A DNA stretch of 64,000 bases from CAYMSF01 sp964392985 (GTDB lineage: Bacteria > Verrucomicrobiota > Lentisphaeria > Victivallales > Victivallaceae): the NCBI GenBank assembly GCA_964392985.1, contig CAYMSF010000001.1:75528-139527 (forward strand). The letters run 5' to 3'. A program made the position numbers and the translations under genes. Within the stretch, counting starts at the first letter, position 1. Every line of letters begins with the position of its first letter. This document shows, piece by piece, positions 1 to 10,220 of the stretch. The notes under the pieces are model-generated. The model saw only the letters and a program-made list of their open reading frames with translations, was not told the DNA's origin and did not search any database.

Positions 1-478
1 TGATGCCAAGAGTAGCGGCAACCATTATACAATTATAAATATTCGCGGAATTACCACTTGTTGACATTAAAATAACAACGTCACCAGGTCTGCCTAGAAC
101 AAATAATTGCTGTGCAAAAATCAGTTCAGCGTCAACATCATTTGCGAATGCGGTAATAAATGCCGGATGGGAGGTTAATGATATCGCCCGCAAACCTTGT
201 TGAAGTTTCCCGGCCAGCTTAGCTCCATCGGTCCCGAATTTAGACTGAAACTCAGATTTAAGACACGAATTTACCGGGCGTTTGAGTATAAATCCTTTCA
301 GCAGTTCTCCGGCGATGTGTTCACAGTCGGAAGCACTGCCACCATTGCCACAGGCAAATAGAGTGCCGCCATGGGTAAAGGAGTCCCGCAACATTATAAA
401 TGCCTTGTCTATGTCAGGCTTTATAACTTCAAGTGCCGGATACCGGCAAAACAAATTTTCAAAATGTGATTTCGTCAT
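1..478 (-). CDS. SIS-domain sugar isomerase, phosphoheptose isomerase-like (C-terminus cut by window edge)
   Basis: The first 159 codons of a SIS (sugar isomerase) domain protein are visible; the gene runs off the left edge. The motif C-G-N-G-G-S-A-S-D-C-E-H at about residues 43-54 and the later S-T-S-G-N-S segment are the phosphosugar-binding loops of the GmhA (sedoheptulose-7-phosphate isomerase) family. An insertion between these loops (about residues 65-110) is seen in SIS proteins that are not classical GmhA, so the exact substrate is uncertain. The ATG at 478 overlaps the stop of the upstream acetyltransferase gene in an ATGA arrangement, indicating translational coupling. No other GmhA-pathway gene (hldE, gmhB) is in the window, so a role in heptose synthesis is only a possibility. 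Confidence 0.8.
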   Translation of the reverse strand, partial: MTKSHFENLFCRYPALEVIKPDIDKAFIMLRDSFTHGGTLFACGNGGSASDCEHIAGELLKGFILKRPVNSCLKSEFQSKFGTDGAKLAGKLQQGLRAISLTSHPAFITAFANDVDAELIFAQQLFVLGRPGDVVILMSTSGNSANIYNCIMVAATLGI

Positions 479-909
479 TTTTTATTCTCCATAACGTTGT
501 CATCAAGTAGCATTGGAATATGATTAGTCATTGGTTTAAACCCCAGTTCCGCATAAAATTTTTCAGTATAAGGGCAGGCAATCAAGCCTATCCAGTCAAT
601 CTTTTTTTGTCTTAAATCATTAATGATGAAATTTACAATTAATTTCCCGATACCGCGCCCCCGATAGATGCTGAGCACTGTAATATCCTGAATGTAGGCA
701 TCGCTGATACCGTCTGATATCGCCCGCCCCATTCCCACCAGCCGGTCGTTGTCAAATGCCCCGGCGAAGCAGCAGGAGTTACGAATCATCCCGGGAATGA
801 AATCTTCTGCCACATAATGGTCATGCCACCAGCCGGCATCGCGGTATAGTTCCACAATTTCTTCAGTTTTTGCCGTATGAATTTTTCTTACTTCAACTGA
901 TTCAGGCAT
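475..909 (-). CDS. GNAT family N-acetyltransferase
   Basis: This 144-residue protein has the layout of a single GNAT domain. The acetyl-CoA pyrophosphate-binding loop is visible as Y-R-G-R-G-I-G-K-L (Q/R-x-x-G-x-G/A type), preceded by the strand D-I-T-V-L. The C-terminal Y-A-E-L-G-F motif is typical of the last part of the fold. The substrate cannot be told from sequence. The ATG at 909 lies three bases after the icd stop and was preferred over a TTG two codons earlier. The gene's stop overlaps the start of the SIS gene by four bases, so icd, this gene and the SIS gene form one operon. Confidence 0.85.
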   Translation of the reverse strand: MPESVEVRKIHTAKTEEIVELYRDAGWWHDHYVAEDFIPGMIRNSCCFAGAFDNDRLVGMGRAISDGISDAYIQDITVLSIYRGRGIGKLIVNFIINDLRQKKIDWIGLIACPYTEKFYAELGFKPMTNHIPMLLDDNVMENKK

Positions 910-911
910 AA

Positions 912-2168
<1,257 letters not shown>

Positions 2169-2450
2169 TTTGTTAATAACCTTAATTTTTATAAAAATAT
2201 GCAACCTTTCAGCTTGAATTAAAAAACACAAATCTGGATTGCCAAAACTTGAATTTTGAGATTAATTCAATGTGCGGTTGCTTAATATATTTTTTGCTTG
2301 ATGCATAAACTTGCATTAACAAAAAAACGACCTGCAAAATATATCGTACTAATATGGTATTTTCAATTACAGTCCGTAGAAAACAATCACATTTATTACC
2401 GCTCAAAGAATACGACTGAAGAACCATCTGGCAAATAGTTGAATTATACG
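2169..2450. other. Non-coding region upstream of icd
   Basis: AT-rich stretch between icd and the terminator of the Gfo/Idh gene. It should hold the promoter of the icd operon, but no convincing -35/-10 pair stands out. An 89-codon TTG-start frame on the minus strand crosses it and runs into icd; it has no recognisable features and was not called. Confidence 0.5.
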
Positions 2451-2452
2451 AT

Positions 2453-2493
2453 TTCAAAGAAAAACGCATTACATACAAAATTATGTAATGCGT
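2453..2493 (-). terminator. Rho-independent terminator of the Gfo/Idh gene
   Basis: A perfect 12-bp inverted repeat (2464-2475 with 2482-2493, six-base loop) starts 47 bases beyond the stop of the minus-strand oxidoreductase gene. Read on the minus strand it is followed by TTTTCTTT. The stem is only moderately GC-rich, but position, symmetry and T-tract fit a terminator. Confidence 0.75.
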
Positions 2494-2539
2494 AAGTTTA
2501 TTTGTAATCTATGTTATTGATTACTTCTCGTATGATTTT

Positions 2540-3616
2540 TTAACGGCGTTTGGGAAGCGGGTTCTGACGATGTGCTTCCTCCATGACATATATCTGCTGT
2601 CTTACCTGGCTGAGCTTTATTTCAGGTTCAGCTCCTTTATTAAGAACCTCGTAAAGATTACTGTATAAAGAACGTACCATTTCAGAAAAACCGGTGGCAT
2701 TAGAATTAGCATCACTGTATTCCCAGGTTTCATTCACCCAAGGCAATGTTTCGCTGCAATATTGACGGTTAAGACTCCATGGTTCCCACATTTGTTGTTT
2801 CGGAGCATCTTTGGGGTTGAAGTATTTCCACTTCAAGCCGGCCGGTCCACCGGTAAGTCCTCCACATGTTCCACTGATATTGTACATATCCCCTTGCGGA
2901 AAGGCCTGAAATGAGTTGAGTGACAGTTCAAATACCGGTTTGTTTTTTCCGGTAAAGGTCAATAAACAAAAATTATTAGCGTCTCCGTTGAAAGGATAAT
3001 GGTTGGCATACATTTTACAGTGTACTTCAGGAGTGCCTTCACCAAACAGCACAATCATTTGATCAACTGGATGCGGGCCGGTATTCCATAGATTACCGCC
3101 TATCTGATCTTGCATTGTCTGCCAATCCCAGCGACGTCCGAATCCACTCCAGTTACTGCGCACATAAACAATTTCTCCAAGTACACCGGAATTAATTATC
3201 TTGCACATTTTTTGAAAAAAAGGATAAAAACGGGAGTTTTGGAAAGGATAGAATACCTTGCCTGCCTTTTGGGCCGTAGCAACAATCAAGTCAAATTCTT
3301 TTACCGTCGTCGCTGAAGGTTTCTCACCCAAAACATGATATCCCTTTTTAAGCGCTGACATTGTCGTTTCTACATGGAAACGGCTCGGGGTGGCGTTTAT
3401 CAGTAAGTCAAATCCGCCGGCTTTAATCAGTTCCTTGTGATTGTTGTAAACTTTGCATCCGAATTGATCAATTGCGTCTTTCCGGCGTTCTTCAATTTCG
3501 TCAGCAACGGCAACAATCTTAAACTTTTCATTATCACTTTTTAACCAGTTTGCGTGAATTCCGTAACCGCTTCGTCCAAACCCGGCGATACCAACTTTGA
3601 TGACTTTGTTACTCAT
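2540..3616 (-). CDS. Gfo/Idh/MocA family NAD(P)-dependent oxidoreductase
   Basis: A cytoplasmic dehydrogenase of the glucose-fructose oxidoreductase/inositol dehydrogenase family, 358 residues. The N-terminal Rossmann fold shows V-G-I-A-G-F-G-R-S-G (residues 8-17). The family's E-K-P catalytic motif is at residues 98-100, with Lys99 the expected catalytic lysine. A later G-P-H-P-V-D-Q segment supplies the substrate-pocket histidine and aspartate of the C-terminal domain. The substrate is probably a sugar or cyclitol but cannot be assigned. The start follows an AAGGGA Shine-Dalgarno. The gene is monocistronic: it has its own terminator, and a palindromic repeat pair in front of it suggests repressor control. 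Confidence 0.9.
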   Translation of the reverse strand: MSNKVIKVGIAGFGRSGYGIHANWLKSDNEKFKIVAVADEIEERRKDAIDQFGCKVYNNHKELIKAGGFDLLINATPSRFHVETTMSALKKGYHVLGEKPSATTVKEFDLIVATAQKAGKVFYPFQNSRFYPFFQKMCKIINSGVLGEIVYVRSNWSGFGRRWDWQTMQDQIGGNLWNTGPHPVDQMIVLFGEGTPEVHCKMYANHYPFNGDANNFCLLTFTGKNKPVFELSLNSFQAFPQGDMYNISGTCGGLTGGPAGLKWKYFNPKDAPKQQMWEPWSLNRQYCSETLPWVNETWEYSDANSNATGFSEMVRSLYSNLYEVLNKGAEPEIKLSQVRQQIYVMEEAHRQNPLPKRR

Positions 3617-3641
3617 GTGTTTGTTCCCTTTTAAAATTATT

Positions 3642-3680
3642 TAAACCGGTTTATAAAATATTAAATTAAAAAACGGTTTA
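3642..3680. promoter_or_regulatory. Two palindromic candidate operators upstream of the Gfo/Idh gene
   Basis: TAAACCGGTTTA at 3642-3653 is a perfect 12-bp palindrome. A second copy at 3669-3680 matches it at 10 of 12 positions, and the two start 27 bp apart. The even palindrome centred on CG with A-rich and T-rich arms resembles LacI-family operators. Both lie 25-65 bp upstream of the oxidoreductase start. No LacI-type regulator is encoded in the window, so the assignment is inference. Confidence 0.45.
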
Positions 3681-3811
3681 TATTTTGTATATTATACAAT
3701 ACAGCGTAAAAATTTTCAAGTAAAAATATGAAAAATTAATAATATTCTGCTGGTATTGTCAATAATTGACTTGAAATTACTTTGTAATAAATTTCCGGTG
3801 TAATACGTTTT

Positions 3812-5308
3812 TTATTCGATATTTTGTGTCGTGTTACCCGGTACGAGAGCGGAGATTACTTTTGATATCACTGGTGATTCCACTAAAATCAATAAACAGT
3901 CGCCGGACTCGATTATGCTGCTTCCTTTGGGAACGACGAATTGTTGATTGCGGCGGATCAGTACAACCAGTGCGTCAGCGGGCAGGGATAGCTCGGAAAT
4001 TTTTTTCCCGTTAGCCGGGGAGTTTGGAACAATATCGACTTCGATCATATCACTATCCAAGGCATCAGTGCGCTCGAACTCCAATGGAGAACGCGGTTTC
4101 GGGGTGATAAGTTTGTTTAGTTTAAGTTTTTTGGCAACAAACATTATGGTCTTGCCCTGAATTAATATTGACGAAATGACAATAAAAAAGACTACATTAA
4201 AGATACGTTCAGAATCTTTATAGCCGGCTAACATAGGAAATGTTGCCAAAACAATTGGCGCAGCACCGCGCAATCCGACCCATGAAATAAAGATCCGTTC
4301 ACGATAATCAAACGCGCTTCCAAGCATAGATGTGAATACTGCAACCGGGCGGGCGATGAGTATCAGAAATAGTGACAGCATTAAACCAGGGAAAATTACT
4401 GAAATTGTCGGCAGTTTTGATGGAAATACCATCAACCCTAAAATAATAAACATACTTATTTGCATCAACCAGCCAATTCCGTCATGAAACTTTGTCAGAG
4501 TATGTTTATAAAAAAAGTTACTGTTTCCTATCATGATTCCGCAGACATAAACCGCCAGGAATCCATTGCCTCCGGCAGTTTCGCTGGCTCCGTAAGTGAA
4601 TAACACAGTTGCAATGCCGAGAACATGGTATAGGCCATCAAAATTTAATTTCAACCGGTTAAAAAGCCATGGCAGTGATTTTCCCAGCATAATGCCGACA
4701 ACGGCACCTATCGGCATTTTTAAAAAAAAGACCGGTAGTATTTCCCAGTATGAACCATGCGGATTGCTCAGCATGCCGATCATAAAGATGGTCAAAAATA
4801 CTGCCATCGGGTCATTGCTTCCAGATTCCAGTTCCAGCATCGGTTGCAATTTTCGCTTTAGTCCGACGCTCTGTGCACGCAGTATGGAAAAAACAGCAGC
4901 AGCATCGGTTGATGAAACGATTGCACCAAGCAATAACCCTTCTGCAAGAGAAAAATTTAGAATGTAGTACGCGAAGAATCCAACCATTGTTGCCGTTATC
5001 AAGACACCGATTGTGGCCAAACTTATACCGTAGCCGATAATTGGTCGAATCGTTTTCCAGTTAGTGTCCAGGCCACCGGAAAAAAGGATGAATGCCAGTG
5101 CAACAATACCAGTAATGTTGGCAATACTTGCATCTTGAAACTGGATTTTGCCAATGCCATCAGGCCCTGCCAACATGCCAATGCCAAGAAACAATAGCAG
5201 TGCCGGCATATTGAATCGCTCTGAAAGTTTGCTGGAAAAAACGCTCATGGCCAGCAAAATTGCTGTGATTCCAAAGATTAAATTTACATTTATTGAACCT
5301 TCGTGCAT
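3812..5308 (-). CDS. K+/H+ antiporter, CPA1 family with C-terminal TrkA-C domain (CvrA/NhaP2-like)
   Basis: An inner-membrane cation/proton antiporter of 498 residues. About a dozen hydrophobic segments span the first 390 residues. They include G-A-I-V-S-S-T-D-A-A-A-V-F and E-L-E-S-G-S-N-D-P, the conserved ion-binding aspartates of the CPA1 family. The tail (from about residue 415) is a regulatory TrkA-C domain, as in NhaP2/CvrA proteins, which export K+ in exchange for H+. The ATG at 5308 was chosen because AGGAT precedes it; an upstream in-frame ATG would add 25 poorly hydrophobic residues. The exact cation is uncertain. The Kup importer at 22.3 kb is the only other K+ transporter in view. 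Confidence 0.9.
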   Translation of the reverse strand: MHEGSINVNLIFGITAILLAMSVFSSKLSERFNMPALLLFLGIGMLAGPDGIGKIQFQDASIANITGIVALAFILFSGGLDTNWKTIRPIIGYGISLATIGVLITATMVGFFAYYILNFSLAEGLLLGAIVSSTDAAAVFSILRAQSVGLKRKLQPMLELESGSNDPMAVFLTIFMIGMLSNPHGSYWEILPVFFLKMPIGAVVGIMLGKSLPWLFNRLKLNFDGLYHVLGIATVLFTYGASETAGGNGFLAVYVCGIMIGNSNFFYKHTLTKFHDGIGWLMQISMFIILGLMVFPSKLPTISVIFPGLMLSLFLILIARPVAVFTSMLGSAFDYRERIFISWVGLRGAAPIVLATFPMLAGYKDSERIFNVVFFIVISSILIQGKTIMFVAKKLKLNKLITPKPRSPLEFERTDALDSDMIEVDIVPNSPANGKKISELSLPADALVVLIRRNQQFVVPKGSSIIESGDCLLILVESPVISKVISALVPGNTTQNIE

Positions 5309-5557
5309 AATATCCTGCCGGTGAACGTAAAATGTGTTTGCGAATTTTATTACGGCAATTGTAATTGCCGGTTGATTTAACATTTAAGCCGTAATTATTT
5401 ACTATTGAATAAGGTACGTTGAGAACTGTTTAACCGCAAACTGCTTAAAGATTTTTTTATTAAAAAAAACGTTTAAATAATAAATTCATAAAATCAAAAT
5501 TGTTTTCATCGAACATAATGCTAAATTTTTGCTTAAAGATACCACTAGGAGGTTGTT

Positions 5558-5821
5558 ATGGCAAGACATACGTTACTTATTCTCGTTGGGAACCGCAAGA
5601 CGGCAGCTGTTGACGTACAAAAAACTCTCACCGCCTGGGGATGTTTGATCAAAACACGTCTCGGACTCCACGATGGTGTTTTACAGGATTGTTCTGAAAA
5701 GGGATTGATCTTTTGCGAATTGACCGGTGATGAGGATAAACGCAAAGAATTAACGAGAAAACTTAACCTGATTAAAGGTGTCAAGGCAGAACAAATCTCG
5801 TTGGAATTAGAGCCGGAATAA
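5558..5821 (+). CDS. Small ACT-like protein, possibly of the TM1266/iron-only hydrogenase regulator type
   Basis: An 87-residue protein with an alternating beta-alpha-beta pattern like a single ferredoxin/ACT fold. It starts M-A-R-H-T-L-L-I-L-V-G-N-R and has a later K-T-R-L-G-L-H segment. This pattern resembles small stand-alone proteins annotated as putative regulators of iron-only hydrogenase (TM1266 type). That match is from memory of the family shape and is tentative; no hydrogenase gene is in the window. The start is secure: a near-perfect AGGAGG Shine-Dalgarno lies seven bases before the ATG, the strongest ribosome-binding site in this part of the window. It is a single-gene unit. Confidence 0.6.
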   Translation: MARHTLLILVGNRKTAAVDVQKTLTAWGCLIKTRLGLHDGVLQDCSEKGLIFCELTGDEDKRKELTRKLNLIKGVKAEQISLELEPE

Positions 5822-6186
5822 ACGGTACAGTTGTAATATTTTTTTGCAAATTTATGTTTTGAGGTAATACGGCATACTTTTATTATATTCTAATAATTTA
5901 TGACAATATGCCAATTTTTTTTAAAAAATTGTTTTATAAGGATATCAAACCAATTCTAAAATCGGTATCTTATTTATTCCATTTTCCAATTCATATCTAA
6001 TCTTAATTGTAGTTAAATTTTAATTTGCATTTTATCATATTAATGTTATATTGAACTTTGTAATGTTGTTTAACAAAGTATAGGTTTATTTATATTTTTA
6101 ATGACAATTTAAAGATGAGTTATAGAACAGATTATCTGTTAGATGACAATCATGTATAGTCAACATCAAAATGGAGGAATTGAGTA
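5822..6186. other. AT-rich intergenic region before the glutamate dehydrogenase gene
   Basis: Very AT-rich and without a plausible ORF. An all-A/T-armed inverted repeat at 5912-5931 followed by TTTT may end transcription of the upstream small gene. The second half should carry the gdh promoter; a short palindrome at 6126-6140 is listed separately. Confidence 0.5.
6126..6140. promoter_or_regulatory. Short palindrome upstream of gdh, candidate operator
   Basis: AACAGA-TTA-TCTGTT is a perfect 6-bp inverted repeat with a 3-bp spacer, 47 bp upstream of the glutamate dehydrogenase start. A repeat this short may occur by chance in AT-rich DNA. Confidence 0.25.
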
Positions 6187-9138
6187 ATGAAAAATGACGG
6201 CAAGGCGGTAAGTGCTATAATCGTTAAACATACTGAGAAGTTACGTTACTGGTACGAGTTGCTCTGTGAAATTATGCCGGATTATTTTTTTAAGACCTTT
6301 TCCACAACACAGGTTGAGCAGATTTTACCGTATTTGTTTAATATTGAAACACAGTCTGGTATTCAAAAAATCGAGCGTGAAAGCAATGTAATTCTAATTT
6401 ATTTGAAGAGCGCAGAGAATAATTTACTGGTTACCAGCCGGATGATGCGTTGTCACAATATAGCTGGCGCGGTTGTTCACGAATCAAAACAGAAAATCAT
6501 TGTTGGAAACAGTCCTAGAACGCTTGTCATTGAATATTATATGCTTTCTGACGGCAGTCACCTCGGGGGAGAACCGACTATTGGATATAAGGAATTAGCT
6601 ACAGCATTCAAACGAATGTATAAACAAATATCACCTGAGTTTACCGAAATCTATAACCGGATAAATTGGTATGGCGTAGCAGATCTGGATGCGGAAAAAC
6701 TGGCAGAGCGTCTGAAATGGGCGATTGAAACTCAGGATAATGATTTTATACGTGTTGGAGTTGAGAAGGCTGGTGGACGTGAATTGCGATTAATTCTTGC
6801 GCGTCCGTGCGCGACACAACGTGGCGGTTTTTTTTATAAAATAATTGAAGCCGTCAACTTGAATGGCTTTAATATTGAGCGAGCGTATTTTCGTGATTTA
6901 ACGCATCAGGGCAATGGGCATGAATTTAATCGGATGCCAGTGATTGTTAATACCCTTTATCTAACCTCGGACAAAGAAATAACCCCGGATTCAAAACGGG
7001 TTCGCCGGTTGTTAAATGAATTAAAACTATGCAACTGGGTGGATATGTCAGATTTGTTTCATCTTGAACTTGTTACCCGGCATGCGTTTTCTCTGTCTGA
7101 TACCAACTTAATTCGCGCTGCCGCCGAATTCGTTCATTCTCAATTAGCTTTTGTTGACCGGAATGCCTACAATGCTAACGATATTTCCCGTTTTATTGCG
7201 TTATATCCATGGATATTGAAGGAAATGCTGGCCTATTTTTATCAAAAATTTGAACCGGAAACTGAGCGTTCTGAACGCAAAACGCTATTACACTTACACC
7301 GGGTGGAAAAAGAAATTGAGTCAATTAATACCGGAATGTCTGAAAAAGACACTATGGTCAAAACTGTTTTCAGCAGTACCATTAATTTTTTCAAGAATAT
7401 TCTAAAAACAAACTTTTTTGTTACAGATAAGGCAGCACTGGCATTCAGAATGAATCCTGAATTTATGATATTTTACGAACAGATATCTGAACACTATCGA
7501 AATGCATTTCCTTCTGACCGCCCCATGGGTGTTTTTTTCTTCTTTCGTGAAAGCGCTATCGGATTTCAAGTAAGATTTTCTGAAATTGCCAGAGGCGGTT
7601 GGCGTACTGTGATACCGAAAAACAGCGCTAATGATTTGGAAAGAAGAGATAACTTTGAGTTCGCCAGAGATGAAATATTCCGCGAAGTATTTGTGCTCGC
7701 TCATACACAGCATTCTAAAAATAAAGATATTTATGAAGGCGGCGCAAAGATGATTACTTTGTTGAATTTGGCAAACAACCGCCAATTCGAGCCTGCCTTA
7801 TTTGAAGTTCAGCGTACTATTTGTGATGCACTGCTTTCACTGATTAACTACAATAAGAATCATAAACTGCGGGATTCAGCGATAATTGATTATTTGCACG
7901 GTAAGGAAATCATCGAAATCGGGCCGGATGAAAATATGTCTGATGTAATGATTGAATGGATAAGTAATTATGCGGAAAAACTGAAATATACTCTCGGCGC
8001 AGGTTTGATATCAGGAAAGCCTGACCAGGGAATAAACCATAAGGAATATGGCGTTACTTCTTTTGGTTTACATCAGTATGTATTGAAGATTATGAGCATG
8101 TTGGGAATAAATCCGGAATGTGATGAATTTTCCATTAAAATTTCAGGAGGCCCCTTTGGCGATGTCGCCGGTAATGAATTGAAATTGTTGTTGGGGCGTT
8201 CAGGTAAGCAATGGCGATATCCAAACCTGAAAATTATTGCAATTACTGATGGTTCTGCTGCTCTATTTGATCCGGCCGGGGTGGATAGAGATGAACTTGT
8301 AAGTTTGACATTAATCAAGAATATTGACCAGTTTAATCCTGAAAAATTGAGTGGCGAGGGTGCATATATCATCTACTGTACGATTGAGAATATTAATGGC
8401 ATCGAAAAACATCGCGGGTTCTTCAGGAAAAATGGAAAATTGCATGAAAAATTTCTCAGCCGTGACGAATTTATGCGTATGTTCCAGAATAATCTTTACT
8501 ACTATGCCGATATTTTTATACCATGCGGTGGTCGTCCTTCAACTTTGGATATATCCAACTGGCAAAATTACTGTCCCAACGGTCATAATAGTTCTAAGGC
8601 CATCGTCGAAGGGGCAAATTCGTTTATCACGCCCGCAGCTCGAGACAAGTTGCAGGATGCCGGAATCTATATTATTAAAGATGCTTCCGCAAATAAATGC
8701 GGGGTTATAACCTCATCCTATGAAATATTGAGCGGTTTGCTACTTAGTAAAAACGAATTCAAGGAGGTTAAACCAGAATTGGTCAAACAAATAATGGAAC
8801 TGTTAAAGAACAGCGCCAATAAAGAGGCGGAATGGTTGTTCAATCAGTTAGATACTTCCAAAAAGAAATTGACTGAACTTACGGATCAACTCAGTGAACA
8901 GATTAACACAAAAAATGTTGCTATTTCAAAATATCTTGATTCACATCCGGAAATGTTATGCGACAAAATTATTCTTGACCATCTTCCTCCTGTTTTTCGT
9001 GAACGATTCAGTGACCATCTTCACCGCATTCCACATGAATACAAAAAAGCCATCGTTGCAGTCGAACTTGCAACCAGGATTGTTTATCGACAATACGACA
9101 GTGTTGAGTACGAAATTAAATCTGTCATATACATTTAA
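6187..9138 (+). CDS. NAD-specific glutamate dehydrogenase, large (115-kDa) class
   Basis: A 983-residue enzyme that interconverts glutamate and 2-oxoglutarate plus ammonia with NAD. It is far longer than the usual 450-residue enzymes and fits the 115-kDa class. The N-terminal half (about 1-430) is the poorly conserved regulatory part. The catalytic core begins near residue 458 with F-S-E-I-A-R-G-G-W-R, the glutamate-pocket segment. A Rossmann-type stretch I-S-G-G-P-F-G-D-V-A-G-N-E lies around 651-663. Near residue 780, F-I-P-C-G-G-R-P and later I-V-E-G-A-N-S are conserved active-site elements of the superfamily. A GGAGG ribosome-binding site precedes the ATG. It is monocistronic and links the TCA cycle to amino-acid catabolism or nitrogen assimilation. 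Confidence 0.93.
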   Translation: MKNDGKAVSAIIVKHTEKLRYWYELLCEIMPDYFFKTFSTTQVEQILPYLFNIETQSGIQKIERESNVILIYLKSAENNLLVTSRMMRCHNIAGAVVHESKQKIIVGNSPRTLVIEYYMLSDGSHLGGEPTIGYKELATAFKRMYKQISPEFTEIYNRINWYGVADLDAEKLAERLKWAIETQDNDFIRVGVEKAGGRELRLILARPCATQRGGFFYKIIEAVNLNGFNIERAYFRDLTHQGNGHEFNRMPVIVNTLYLTSDKEITPDSKRVRRLLNELKLCNWVDMSDLFHLELVTRHAFSLSDTNLIRAAAEFVHSQLAFVDRNAYNANDISRFIALYPWILKEMLAYFYQKFEPETERSERKTLLHLHRVEKEIESINTGMSEKDTMVKTVFSSTINFFKNILKTNFFVTDKAALAFRMNPEFMIFYEQISEHYRNAFPSDRPMGVFFFFRESAIGFQVRFSEIARGGWRTVIPKNSANDLERRDNFEFARDEIFREVFVLAHTQHSKNKDIYEGGAKMITLLNLANNRQFEPALFEVQRTICDALLSLINYNKNHKLRDSAIIDYLHGKEIIEIGPDENMSDVMIEWISNYAEKLKYTLGAGLISGKPDQGINHKEYGVTSFGLHQYVLKIMSMLGINPECDEFSIKISGGPFGDVAGNELKLLLGRSGKQWRYPNLKIIAITDGSAALFDPAGVDRDELVSLTLIKNIDQFNPEKLSGEGAYIIYCTIENINGIEKHRGFFRKNGKLHEKFLSRDEFMRMFQNNLYYYADIFIPCGGRPSTLDISNWQNYCPNGHNSSKAIVEGANSFITPAARDKLQDAGIYIIKDASANKCGVITSSYEILSGLLLSKNEFKEVKPELVKQIMELLKNSANKEAEWLFNQLDTSKKKLTELTDQLSEQINTKNVAISKYLDSHPEMLCDKIILDHLPPVFRERFSDHLHRIPHEYKKAIVAVELATRIVYRQYDSVEYEIKSVIYI

Positions 9139-9196
9139 TATAATATTGTCGATAATTCAATAATCAGTACAATCCTGCTTACGCGTCTACTCGAGT

Positions 9197-9223
9197 ATAA
9201 TAAAAAATATCATTTTTTATTAT
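9197..9223 (+). terminator. Possible terminator after gdh
   Basis: A perfect 12-bp inverted repeat (9197-9208 with 9212-9223, three-base loop) lies about 60 bases after the gdh stop. The arms are entirely A/T, so it carries its own T-run but would be a weak hairpin. Confidence 0.4.
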
Positions 9224-9430
9224 ATATCAGTTTCTCTTCCCGACAATAGAATTAAAAAGTTGATGTTTAAAATTCGGTTTGTCTTGATGCGTCTATTCTT
9301 TCCTCTCTTAGTCAATATAAAAGAGGATAGTTTTTACCCTCATAAAATTAGTAATAATTTTGATTGATATGATTATAATTGTTTGCAATATTGCACATAG
9401 CAGGTTATCTTTAGTCTCGTTTATGTAAGG

Positions 9431-10039
9431 GTGCGTCTTAAAGTTGAAATGCAATTATTGGAATATTATTTAAATATTATGGATAAAAGGGTTGCCAACA
9501 TAACTGAGTTTAAAAGTCACAATTCAACTTATTCAAGAGTTGCAAAGACTAATATTTTAAACGGTAAAGAAGACTTACAGTGGAAGAAAGAATGCCACAA
9601 TGAGTCTTATATTTTGGATAGGATCCGGTATCTTTCCCCTCAAGACTGGTCATGTTTGATTGGACAACTTATGCCTATAATCGAATATAACAGCAGTGTT
9701 GAAAATCCCGAGGAGTGGGTTAGCATTGAAGGCGGTCTTGTTACGGTTTTTGACGTTTTCCCGAAGGACTACAGAAACACCAATGGCATATTTTTGCCAG
9801 GCGGTATTTTTTTCTATCGGCAGAAAATTGACAATGAAAAGTTTGTTTACGGGTATAGTGGTCTGGTTGTTCGCGTTGGCAATCCCAACAACCCGAATTC
9901 ATACATTGAGTTGAAACGAAAAGATTATAACGTTACCAATACCGTCAGTCTTGGAGTATTCAAACAAAAAAATGACACTCCTGCTGGAGACTCTAAAAGC
10001 GATTTACTTAAAGCTTATGCACAAATGGGCATTAAATAG
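9431..10039 (+). CDS. Hypothetical protein
   Basis: A 202-codon frame with no family I recognise. The composition is that of a soluble globular protein: no signal peptide, no membrane segment, mixed charged residues. A possible beta-rich middle has W-V-S-I-E-G-G-L-V-T-V-F and F-L-P-G-G-I-F-F-Y. The start is uncertain: GTG at 9431 has AAGG almost abutting it, and ATGs at 9449 and 9479 lack clear ribosome-binding sites. It stands alone, downstream of gdh and convergent with the AraC gene. Length and lack of low complexity make a real gene likely, but lineage-restricted. Confidence 0.55.
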   Translation: MRLKVEMQLLEYYLNIMDKRVANITEFKSHNSTYSRVAKTNILNGKEDLQWKKECHNESYILDRIRYLSPQDWSCLIGQLMPIIEYNSSVENPEEWVSIEGGLVTVFDVFPKDYRNTNGIFLPGGIFFYRQKIDNEKFVYGYSGLVVRVGNPNNPNSYIELKRKDYNVTNTVSLGVFKQKNDTPAGDSKSDLLKAYAQMGIK

Positions 10040-10220
10040 TAATTTTCGCGACCTTTCTTTCGCATAATAAAATTCATAAATTTGTTCTAAATATCTACAG
10101 GCATTGAGTCGTTTTCCGATATTATTATAATTAACTTCGATTCAATAGTTTCGCATTTTCAGACTTATCAGGCCGATAATATTGCGGCATTATTCAGATT
10201 GTCGTTAATTACTTTCCATA

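Noticed and set aside
2209..2478. 89-codon minus-strand frame upstream of icd
   Set aside because: TTG start inside a terminator hairpin, no ribosome-binding site, overlaps the icd leader, no family resemblance.
3751..3811. Inverted-repeat-like sequence after the antiporter gene
   Set aside because: The GAAATT/AATTTC pairing is interrupted and AT-only; no clear terminator could be supported.
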